From contig DAOVEW010000049.1 of the NCBI GenBank assembly GCA_030668755.1, positions 1 through 6,909 on the forward strand: 6,909 nucleotides of DNA, read 5' to 3'. The stretch comes from Bacillota bacterium (GTDB taxonomy: Bacteria > Armatimonadota > Hebobacteria > Hebobacterales > Hebobacteraceae). The stretch's first letter is position 1, and every line of letters begins with the position of its first letter. The position numbers and the translations under genes were made by a program. Shown in pieces: positions 1 through 6,002 of the stretch. Below the pieces are notes generated by a model. The model saw nothing but the letters and a program-made list of their open reading frames with translations, did no database searches and was not told the origin of the DNA.

Positions 1-636
1 CTAATCGCCCCGGCAGTGGATCTCGTCGGGCAGCGCGAAGCCCCACACGGTGAGCTCCACCGCGACCTCACGGGAGCCGCCGGGATGCTCGACGCGGAGG
101 GCACCGCGGTATGTGCCGGGCGGCGCCTCTGACCTTTCCCGAGGCACGTAGATGTCAACCCACACCGTCTGGTTCCGGTGGCTGGCGCCTATGGCGTTGT
201 CGGCATCGGGGATGTCGAAGATCAGCGCCTCCCCACTGGGCCCGGGGACGAGGGCATCGGGGTACCAGGCGGGGTCAAGAGATGTGTCCTCGTATCCGGC
301 GGACGGCTGTGCGACGCTGATGGCCCAGGCCTTGAAGAGTGCGATGTTGGGCCCTGCAATCTGCGCGCCGCCGGGCCCGGTGAGCGACTCGAGCTGCACG
401 CGGATGGCGCGTGTAGGCTCGTCGGCTTCGATGACGAGCTGGAAGGCGACGAATTCGTTGCGGGCGCCATGGATCGTGACGCGGCCGGCGGTGTCCCAGA
501 CCGCGTTGCGGGCCCGATAATCGCCGGTCGGGTAATCGGAGTGTATGTCTGTTCGGTCTTCAAGATAGCGTCCGGTCTCGGGGCTGACGCGGACACCATC
601 GTTCGTTGCCCAGACGGTGATGGCCGGCTGACTCAT
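1..636 (-). CDS. N-terminal domain of a DUF4091/GH123-like glycoside hydrolase, apparently lacking the catalytic barrel
   Basis: A 211-residue protein that reads as the N-terminal beta-sandwich of DUF4091/GH123-type glycoside hydrolases. Seen: GARNEFVAFQLVI at residues 57-69, SLDPAWYPDALVP at 119-131, NQTVWVDIYVPRE at 155-167 followed by APPGTYRGALRV at 171-182, and LTVWGFALPDE at 195-205. In the family this last segment leads into an Asn/Tyr-containing linker and then a (beta/alpha)8 barrel that carries the catalytic Asp-Glu pair. Here the frame ends instead at a TAG (bases 1-3) just after HCRGD, so no catalytic residues are present. No signal peptide is visible. The ATG at 634-636 has a good GAGGAGAAG ribosome site just upstream, so the start is well supported. 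It lies 106 bp downstream of the hydrolase gene ending at 743, on the same strand, and is probably co-transcribed. It could be a nonsense-truncated gene, a frameshifted gene continuing to the left, a stand-alone domain, or recoded TAG. Family assignment is confident; activity is not. Confidence 0.8.
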   Translation of the reverse strand: MSQPAITVWATNDGVRVSPETGRYLEDRTDIHSDYPTGDYRARNAVWDTAGRVTIHGARNEFVAFQLVIEADEPTRAIRVQLESLTGPGGAQIAGPNIALFKAWAISVAQPSAGYEDTSLDPAWYPDALVPGPSGEALIFDIPDADNAIGASHRNQTVWVDIYVPRERSEAPPGTYRGALRVEHPGGSREVAVELTVWGFALPDEIHCRGD

Positions 637-742
637 GAGATCGTCTTCTCCTCAGTCAAGTGTGGGGCGGATTGGTGTGAGACGCGATCCGACGGTTGAA
701 GGGAATGGCAGCCGAACTCTGGAGGATGCGTCAACGAGCAAG

Positions 743-1477
743 CTATCCAGGTGTGAGTCCGGTGGGCAGCCGAATCGTCTTCGCCGGCTCCTCTGGGCTG
801 CGAAGAGGGGCCGGCCGCCCTACGCTGGCAAGGAGATCGCCATCGGCCTGAGTGAGTGTGTTGAGGCGCTGAAGGGCCTCCTGCACGGTCTCCCGCGTGA
901 CCGGGCCGCAGGCGCCGTGTCCTGGGTAGATGTGCTTGGCCCCAAGCCGCAGCAGCCGGTGCAGGGAAGAGCGATAGTCGCTGACACAGGAGCCCCAATG
1001 GACGTCCATCCACCCGATGCCTCCGTCGCAGCGGATGATATCCCCTACGAACAGGCTGTCGTCGAGCTTCCATGCCACCGAATCCGGCGTATGCCCGGGC
1101 AGATGATAGGCCTGGAGTACAAGGTCTCCGACCTCGATGGTGTCCCCATCATCAACCGTGTAGTCAACGAGGGTCCGCTCGAGTGGGGTGTAGGCAGGAC
1201 AGTGACGGAGGTGCTCCAGCGACAGGCGATGTGCTACAACGCGCGGCGAGCACCGGGCACATACGGTGGGCAATGCCCCAGCGTGATCCTGGTGGCAGTG
1301 GGTTATGAAGAGAGCCACGATCCGGTCCGTGTCTACGCCGTCGGACTGGAGCTGCTCCAGTTTGCTGGGAAGTCCGGCCTCGCTGCCGACGTCGACCAAA
1401 GCATACGCGCCGCCGCAATCAAGGGCATAGACAACCTCGTTACGCGACTCAGCACGGTGGATGCGGGACGCGCCCAT
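743..1477 (-). CDS. Metallo-beta-lactamase-fold hydrolase, glyoxalase II-like
   Basis: A 244-residue enzyme of the classical metallo-beta-lactamase superfamily (PF00753 type), probably a cytoplasmic dinuclear-metal hydrolase of a thioester, ester or lactone; the substrate cannot be read from sequence. The full metal-site set is visible: HCHQDH gives H60, H62, D64 and H65, HLPGHT gives H129, LFVGD gives D146, and YPGHG gives H187. The N-terminal strand pair (VVYALDCGG, then YALVDVGSEAG) is typical of the fold. I chose the ATG at 1475-1477 because GGGAGGGA lies about 6-9 bases upstream. An in-frame GTG about 24 codons further up is possible. The open frame continues much farther upstream, but that is only antisense to the GH172 gene. 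The last 25 residues (from about S219) are Pro/Arg/Glu-rich, not part of the fold, and overlap an inverted repeat. The gene diverges from the GH172 gene and precedes the GH123-like gene. Confidence 0.88.
   Translation of the reverse strand: MGASRIHRAESRNEVVYALDCGGAYALVDVGSEAGLPSKLEQLQSDGVDTDRIVALFITHCHQDHAGALPTVCARCSPRVVAHRLSLEHLRHCPAYTPLERTLVDYTVDDGDTIEVGDLVLQAYHLPGHTPDSVAWKLDDSLFVGDIIRCDGGIGWMDVHWGSCVSDYRSSLHRLLRLGAKHIYPGHGACGPVTRETVQEALQRLNTLTQADGDLLASVGRPAPLRSPEEPAKTIRLPTGLTPG
783..815. repeat. Imperfect 12-bp inverted repeat inside the 3' end of the hydrolase gene
   Basis: Left arm 783-794 (GCCGGCTCCTCT) and right arm 804-815 (AGAGGGGCCGGC) are complementary at 11 of 12 positions, around a 9-base loop. 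The one exception (789/809) is a G-U wobble in plus-strand RNA and an A-C mismatch in the transcript of the hydrolase gene. It lies within the codons for the non-conserved C-terminal tail, about 40 bases before the stop. No T-tract follows on either strand, so it does not look like an ordinary intrinsic terminator. In sequence this GC-rich it may be chance. Confidence 0.4.
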
Positions 1478-1629
1478 CGCCTGTCCCTCCCGCTGCCCGG
1501 ATTCCCGTACGCCGTTCGCCGCCCTGCCGCCCAGCACCTTCCGCCCGGGCCGGAACGCGCTGACGTCCGCTGGACGCCTCGCGCGCAGGAACAAGCCCTG
1601 TAGGTGGACAAATAAGGGTCTTGCGGGCG

Positions 1630-1647
1630 GGCCCACGACGGTGGGCC
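1630..1647 (+). promoter_or_regulatory. Perfect 7-bp stem hairpin abutting the GH172 ribosome binding site
   Basis: GGCCCAC (1630-1636), loop GACG (1637-1640) and GTGGGCC (1641-1647) form a perfect dyad. The AAGGAGG ribosome site begins at the very next base (1648). In the mRNA this would be a GC-rich 5' leader hairpin with the ribosome site left single-stranded. In DNA it could be an operator for a dimeric repressor. The symmetry is direct observation; a regulatory role is inference, and a 7-bp stem alone could arise by chance. Confidence 0.4.
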
Positions 1648-1654
1648 AAGGAGG
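1648..1654 (+). promoter_or_regulatory. Strong ribosome binding site of the GH172 gene
   Basis: AAGGAGG lies 6 bases before the ATG at 1661. It is a near-perfect Shine-Dalgarno at near-optimal spacing and fixes the start of the GH172 gene. It follows the 1630-1647 hairpin without a gap. Confidence 0.75.
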
Positions 1655-1660
1655 GAGGCA

Positions 1661-2815
1661 ATGGTGGACAGGCTCCCCATGCTGCGGCAGGGAACGAGCA
1701 AGCGTGTATCGAGCTTCGATACTCGGGGAGGTAACCGCGACTGCTGGACAATTGAAGGCGGTGAGGCCCGAGAGCTGGCCCGCATTGACGGCGCAGGCTG
1801 CATACGTCACATCTGGATTACGGTGGACGCGGAGGACGAGTGGTATCTGCGCAAGACGCTGCTGCGCGCCTACTGGGACGGCGAGGACTCGCCCAGCATC
1901 GAAGCCCCGCTGGGCGACTTCTTCGGCGTCGGGCACGGGGTAGTCAGCTCCTACTCGTGTGCGGTCCTCAATATGTCGGCCGCTCCGGGTCAGTGGAAGC
2001 GAGCGGCCATGAACTGCTGGTTCCCGATGCCCTTCTTGCGGGGCGCCCGAATCGAGGTCGTGAACCAGTCGGATTGCCGCATAGGCTCCTTCTACTTCTA
2101 CGTGGACTATGAGCTGTTGCCCGAGCCGCCCACGGAGCAGGGGCGCTTTCACGCCAAATGGCGCCGCGAGAACCCGACCGACGGCTGGGTTCCCGTGCGG
2201 CCCCAGGTTCAGCCGGATGCGTGGCCGGCCGGCGAGGCCGGCGAGACGCGCAACCTGACTGACCGAGAGAACTATCTCCTGCTCGAGGCCCGCGGCCACG
2301 GGCACTATGTGGGCGTGAACCTCAGCGTTCACAACCTCTGCGGGGGCTGGTGGGGCGAAGGCGACGATATGTTCATGATCGACGGTGAGAAGTGGCCGCC
2401 CGACATGCACGGGACGGGATCGGAAGACTACTTCTGCCACGCGTGGGGAATGCAGCCACAGAATGCCTTTCTCTACAACGGCGTCTCGTATCACAAGCCG
2501 GGAAGCGTGTTCGACTACAACGAGAGGATCACGGTCTATCGCTATCACATCGCAGACCCGGTGATCTTCCACGACTCAATTCGCGTCTCCATCGAGCACG
2601 GGCACGCGAACTCGCACAGCAACGACTACTCGTCGACTGTCTATTGGTATCAGAGTGAACCTCACCGCGATTTCTGCGAAATGCCCTCGGTGGGGGAGCG
2701 AGTTCCGCGGCCGGATTTCGTGCTCGGCCACGTCGAGCAGCCCGGTCCGCAGCGGACGAAGCTCTCTGTACAGAAGCGGATGGCGCGGAAGCGGGGGGTC
2801 CGCAGGCGACGCTGA
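1661..2815 (+). CDS. GH172 (DUF2961) glycosidase
   Basis: A 384-residue protein covering the DUF2961 domain, now CAZy family GH172. Characterised members are alpha-D-fructofuranosidases/difructose-anhydride synthases and exo-D-arabinofuranosidases. Seen: SSFDTRGGNRDCW (17-29), GAGCIRHIWITV (44-55), LGDFFGVGHG (84-93), GSFYFYVDYE (142-151), GRFHAKWRRE (161-170), GDDMFMIDGEKWP (234-246), GTGSEDYF (251-258), YRYHIADPVIF (293-303) and SIEHGHANSHSNDYSS (310-325). E255 in GTGSEDYF is the likely catalytic carboxylate. The second cannot be assigned by eye; E312 is a candidate. No signal peptide is present, so the protein is probably cytoplasmic. The domain ends near residue 350. The remaining 34 residues are extra and finish in a strongly basic, Arg-rich tail. 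An in-frame 9-bp tandem duplication (2227-2244) encodes AGEAGE. It is followed after 74 bp by the lipoprotein gene on the same strand. Fructoside versus arabinoside specificity cannot be decided here. Confidence 0.9.
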   Translation: MVDRLPMLRQGTSKRVSSFDTRGGNRDCWTIEGGEARELARIDGAGCIRHIWITVDAEDEWYLRKTLLRAYWDGEDSPSIEAPLGDFFGVGHGVVSSYSCAVLNMSAAPGQWKRAAMNCWFPMPFLRGARIEVVNQSDCRIGSFYFYVDYELLPEPPTEQGRFHAKWRRENPTDGWVPVRPQVQPDAWPAGEAGETRNLTDRENYLLLEARGHGHYVGVNLSVHNLCGGWWGEGDDMFMIDGEKWPPDMHGTGSEDYFCHAWGMQPQNAFLYNGVSYHKPGSVFDYNERITVYRYHIADPVIFHDSIRVSIEHGHANSHSNDYSSTVYWYQSEPHRDFCEMPSVGERVPRPDFVLGHVEQPGPQRTKLSVQKRMARKRGVRRRR

Positions 2816-2889
2816 GATGGCCTCGCCTTCACTGGGTGGACTCGCATGCCCTCGGTCCTTCCGCGTGCCCCAAGGAGAGCACGTGACCC

Positions 2890-5283
2890 ATGTATAGCAT
2901 GTCAGAGCCTTCACGAACGGATTGGTCGTATGGCCGTTGGCGGCCTGCGGTGACGCTGCTCTGCGGGCTCCTCCTCGCCGGCTGCGGCCGCCCCAAACCG
3001 GAGGCGCCCTCACCTCCGGCTCTGCCGCCGGTCGAGGCGGCGGCTCCAGTGACGCTCAACGCAGGAGAGGCCTTCCACTTCGCCGACCACTACCACGGCG
3101 GAGAGGCTCCGGCCGAGCTCTCTCGGGGCGCGGACGGCCGCTTCCGCCTGAAGCTCGGCGATGCGCGCCAGCCCGTGCTCTGCGTCCCTGCACCGTATAC
3201 CATCAGACAGAAAGTCCGCCTCGCGAAAGCGGGCAAGCTCCGCCTCGCCTTCGGGATGTCTCCTGAGAGTTGGAACAAGCTCGGCGCCGGAGTCCGCTTT
3301 TGCGTCCGCGTGCGACGGACCGACGAAGTAGCGGACCTTCTATGTCGCGAGGTCAAGCGCTGGAGGGGCGCCGACGCGCCTCACTGGTCCCCTGTCACAC
3401 TGGAAATCCCCGCCTGCCCCGACGAAGAGGTTGAGGTCGAGCTTGCGACCGAGGTTATCGGCACCCCTCGCGAGGGGCCGCCCGAGGACTTCGTGACTGC
3501 CTATGCGCTGTGGGTGAATCCCACACTCGTCGTTCCCACAGACGAGCCCAGACCCAACATCGTGGTTGTCTTCATCGACGCGCTTCGCCCCGACCGGTTG
3601 GGGTGCTACGGGTACCCGCGGGACACCAGCCCCTTTATCGATAAGATTGCGTCTGAAGGCATCGTGTTCGAGGATGCCACCTCTCAGGCGACGTGGACCC
3701 TGCCTTCGACTCACAGCCTGCTTACCTCGAGCTATCGCTTTCTCAATGGATCAACTATCGCTCGATCTGCGGCATCGGGTGTGAGCGAGGCCGAGCAGCT
3801 CATGTTGCAGCCGGTCGCAATGCCCAGCTCACTGCAGGGCGAGCTCGGCAAGGCTGGGTATGCCACTCTCGCGTGCGTGGGCGGCGGCTTCCTCAACCCG
3901 GCCATGGGCTTCGACTGGTATTGGTGGCCGGAACATACGCCGATGCTTGCCGACCAGCTCGGTGCTGTCAAGCGCGAGCTTTCAGAGGGCCCTCACGCGC
4001 CCTTCTTCCTCTTTCTGCACACCTATGAGGTGCACAACTACTTTCAGGGTTGGGCGCACTGCCTGGATCACTTCGACCGCGGGTACCTCGGCCCGTTGAC
4101 GGACGTGAGGCGCCTGATGGAGGCCACGCTCCACGGCAGCCCGGATGCCCTGTCGTCGGCGGATCTCCAGTACATCTGGGACCTATACGATGGCGAGATC
4201 CGGCACACCGATCGCTATCTGCGGGCATTTCTCACTTGGCTGCTGTCGGAGCCTTGGGGGAAGAACACGGTAGTCGTCATCATCGCCGATCACGGCGAGG
4301 CCCTCGGGGGGCACGGTGCGATGAGCCACGGTGGGGTGCCTTACCGCGAGGTGGCCCATGTGCCGCTGCTGGTGCGGCTGCCCGATGGCCGGTGGGGCGG
4401 CCGGCGAATCGGCGAGCCGGTGGCTCTTGTTGACCTCATGCCGACGCTGCTGGAGGTAGCAGGCGCGGAGCCTCCATCGGGGATGGTCGGCAGGTCGCTC
4501 GTTCCGCTGCTGGCCGGCGCGGAAAGCGGCGAAGCCCCCCCGATCCTCTGCGAGAGCTTGGGCGCGGGTTTGCTGGTTTACGCGGACGACTGGTCATACC
4601 TCACGTACCGAGGCGGCCGTGATGAAGCGCTGTATGACCTCGCTCGAGACCCGGCGCAGATGACGAACTTGGCCGAAGCGGCGCCCGAGCAACTGCGCCG
4701 CATGCGGCGCGCCTTGTCCGAACTCGCCATGCGGGCTGCGCGGGGCTACCGCGTCGTCGTGGCCGGCCCTCGGCCGGATGAGGTGACCATCGAGCTGGAA
4801 TGCGATGGGCCGCTGAGCTATCTCGATGTGCCAACCTTGCAGCACAGAAGCGACCTGCAAGTTGGTGAGGCACGCGACGTGCCCAACGCGAACGGCGATA
4901 CGGGGGCTGCGCGGGCTGGGCATCGCGTTACGCTTAGAGTGCGGGGGGGCGATGACCCCCAGGTACTGCTGTTCGAACCCTTGGATCCAAAGGCTTCGTG
5001 CACCCTGTCCGCGCGCGCCGGGGGCAAGCCGGTCGAGGCCGAGCGGTTTCACCTCGGGGCCGACGCCGAACGCCCGGAGCGGAGCCCGATCACGATCGGC
5101 CCTGCCATGAGAACGCTGTTGGCGGCGGAGGAGCCGCCTGTGGCGGCCGATGAAGACACGTGGGGGGTATGGCTGTGGATGCCCGCGCACGCGGCGCAAA
5201 TGCAGGCTTCCCAACGTGCGAGCGCGGCGGAGCTTCCGCAGGCATTGCTCGATCAGCTTCAGACACTGGGCTATCTGCGCTAG
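2890..5283 (+). CDS. Sulfatase/alkaline phosphatase-superfamily lipoprotein with Thr at the nucleophile position
   Basis: A 797-residue predicted lipoprotein. A hydrophobic stretch (about 20-31) ends in the lipobox L29-A30-G31-C32, followed by a Pro-rich linker. Residues about 50-215 look like a beta-sandwich. The sulfatase-fold core spans about 222-610: NIVVVFIDALRPD (metal-binding D230), FFLFLHTYEVH (H377, H382) and VVVIIADHGE (D467, H468), then LYDLARDPAQMTNL at 581-594. At the nucleophile site the sequence is WTLPST (269-274): T270 replaces the Cys/Ser that is converted to formylglycine, and the usual Arg is absent. This resembles superfamily phosphotransferases or phosphodiesterases that use Thr, so true sulfatase activity is doubtful. 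A second beta-rich domain (about 620-765) precedes a terminal helix ending LQTLGYLR, an arrangement seen in other sulfatase-like proteins. The ATG at 2890 has AAGGAG 12 bases upstream; the ATG at 2899 is an alternative. Probably co-transcribed with the GH172 gene and exported to the envelope. Confidence 0.88.
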   Translation: MYSMSEPSRTDWSYGRWRPAVTLLCGLLLAGCGRPKPEAPSPPALPPVEAAAPVTLNAGEAFHFADHYHGGEAPAELSRGADGRFRLKLGDARQPVLCVPAPYTIRQKVRLAKAGKLRLAFGMSPESWNKLGAGVRFCVRVRRTDEVADLLCREVKRWRGADAPHWSPVTLEIPACPDEEVEVELATEVIGTPREGPPEDFVTAYALWVNPTLVVPTDEPRPNIVVVFIDALRPDRLGCYGYPRDTSPFIDKIASEGIVFEDATSQATWTLPSTHSLLTSSYRFLNGSTIARSAASGVSEAEQLMLQPVAMPSSLQGELGKAGYATLACVGGGFLNPAMGFDWYWWPEHTPMLADQLGAVKRELSEGPHAPFFLFLHTYEVHNYFQGWAHCLDHFDRGYLGPLTDVRRLMEATLHGSPDALSSADLQYIWDLYDGEIRHTDRYLRAFLTWLLSEPWGKNTVVVIIADHGEALGGHGAMSHGGVPYREVAHVPLLVRLPDGRWGGRRIGEPVALVDLMPTLLEVAGAEPPSGMVGRSLVPLLAGAESGEAPPILCESLGAGLLVYADDWSYLTYRGGRDEALYDLARDPAQMTNLAEAAPEQLRRMRRALSELAMRAARGYRVVVAGPRPDEVTIELECDGPLSYLDVPTLQHRSDLQVGEARDVPNANGDTGAARAGHRVTLRVRGGDDPQVLLFEPLDPKASCTLSARAGGKPVEAERFHLGADAERPERSPITIGPAMRTLLAAEEPPVAADEDTWGVWLWMPAHAAQMQASQRASAAELPQALLDQLQTLGYLR

Positions 5284-5315
5284 CGGGCAGCGCGGTGCCT
5301 GAGGCTCGGCCGAGG

Positions 5316-5972
5316 CTACAGAGCGGGCTCCAAGACGACGATCTCAGTCGGCTCGGGAAGCATGTCCTTTGTTACCTCGATCTCGGAGCCACTCACTCGG
5401 CGGACGCGCGATTTGCCTGCCAGGAAGTCATCCACCGGCGCAATGTCAAGTGCCACCTTCGGGGTGCGATAGTGCATCGGGATAGCGATGTGCGGCCGGA
5501 GGCGGTTGACGACTGACGTGGCGCCCTTGGCATCAACGGTGAAAGTGCCGCCTACGGGGACCATGAGTACGTCGATGGCGCCCAGCGCGGTCGCGTCCTC
5601 GGGGCTGAGAATGTGGCCTAGGTCGCCGAGGTGGCACACGGTCATGCCATCGGCCTCGATGACGCGCGCGATGTTGCGGCCTCTCTCGGCACCTCGTGTC
5701 GTGTCGTGATACGCGGCGAGCGCGCGGAACACGATGTCCCCATGCCTCTGCTCGCCGGGGCCTTTCACGACCACCGGGTCTCCGGGGACCATCTTGACGT
5801 AGTTATGGTCGGCGTGGTCATGGCTAACGACAGCGAAGTCGGCCGGCTCCTTCAGCGGGCCGTAGCCGATCGCGCCGTCGAAGCCGCCGGGCTCGTAGGG
5901 ATCGGTGACAATCTTGGTGCCGTCGGCAGTCGTGACGAGAAATGCGGCATGTCCCAGGAACTTGATCTTCAT
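5316..5972 (-). CDS. UlaG-like metallo-beta-lactamase-fold hydrolase (Lactamase_B_3 type)
   Basis: A 218-residue cytoplasmic protein of the compact metallo-beta-lactamase subgroup related to UlaG (PF13483 type). Seen: MKIKFLGHAAFLV at the N-terminus, TDPY at 23-26, SHDHADHNY at 50-58 (H51, H53, D55, H56), YHD at 88-90, CHLGDLGH at 113-120 (D117, H120), and IPMHY at 164-168 (H167). The metal site looks complete. UlaG itself is an L-ascorbate-6-phosphate lactonase, but this subgroup is mostly uncharacterised, so only a metal-dependent hydrolase is safe. I chose the ATG at 5970-5972. It begins exactly at the family's conserved first strand and has GGAAGAG upstream; an in-frame TTG eight codons earlier is less likely. 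It starts 30 bp after the dehydrogenase gene on the same strand, so the two are probably an operon. It converges on the lipoprotein gene with 32 bp between stops. Confidence 0.88.
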   Translation of the reverse strand: MKIKFLGHAAFLVTTADGTKIVTDPYEPGGFDGAIGYGPLKEPADFAVVSHDHADHNYVKMVPGDPVVVKGPGEQRHGDIVFRALAAYHDTTRGAERGRNIARVIEADGMTVCHLGDLGHILSPEDATALGAIDVLMVPVGGTFTVDAKGATSVVNRLRPHIAIPMHYRTPKVALDIAPVDDFLAGKSRVRRVSGSEIEVTKDMLPEPTEIVVLEPAL

Positions 5973-6002
5973 CCTTCTCTCTTCCGTCTCAGGCAATCGG
6001 AG

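Larger units (their letters stand above)
1478..1660. promoter_or_regulatory. Divergent intergenic control region between hydrolase and GH172 genes
   Basis: This 183-bp gap separates two divergent genes and must hold the promoters for both unless the hydrolase starts further upstream. An AT-rich spot at 1610-1616 (AAATAAG; TTATTT on the other strand) is the only plausible -10-like element by eye. I found no convincing -35 partner on either strand. The right end holds a hairpin and the GH172 ribosome site, listed separately. No regulator gene lies in the window. Confidence 0.4.

Noticed and set aside
637..742. A separate promoter for the GH123-like gene (TTGACG on the minus strand at 734-729)
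   Set aside because: No acceptable -10 element lies 16-18 bases downstream, so a promoter call is not supported; co-transcription with the hydrolase is simpler.
635..1603. Long plus-strand open frame (322 codons) over the hydrolase gene
   Set aside because: It is antisense to a gene with a complete metal-binding motif set, shows no domain, and is the kind of shadow frame expected at high GC.
2227..2244. Tandem 9-bp repeat GGCCGGCGA x2 in the GH172 gene
   Set aside because: It is a real but minor in-frame duplication (AGEAGE) in a likely surface loop, with no sign of a wider repeat array.
1478..2572. Upstream extension of the metallo-beta-lactamase hydrolase frame to a 609-residue protein on the minus strand
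   Set aside because: The extra part is exactly antisense to the well-supported GH172 gene, has no recognisable fold, and a good ribosome site marks the internal ATG at 1477.
2817..2897. A 26-codon open frame starting one base after the GH172 stop and overlapping the lipoprotein start
   Set aside because: It could couple translation between the two genes, but it lacks its own ribosome site and its Pro/Gly/Ser-rich sequence shows no sign of selection. The lipoprotein has its own AAGGAG.
5284..5315. Palindrome CTCGGCCGAG (5305-5314) in the convergent gap, considered as a bidirectional terminator
   Set aside because: As a hairpin it leaves only about 3 stem pairs around the loop and has no T-tract on either side.
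5973..5996. TTG start adding eight residues to the UlaG-like hydrolase
   Set aside because: The ATG at 5972 begins at the conserved first strand and has a ribosome-site-like sequence at proper spacing; the extension is charged and not family-like.
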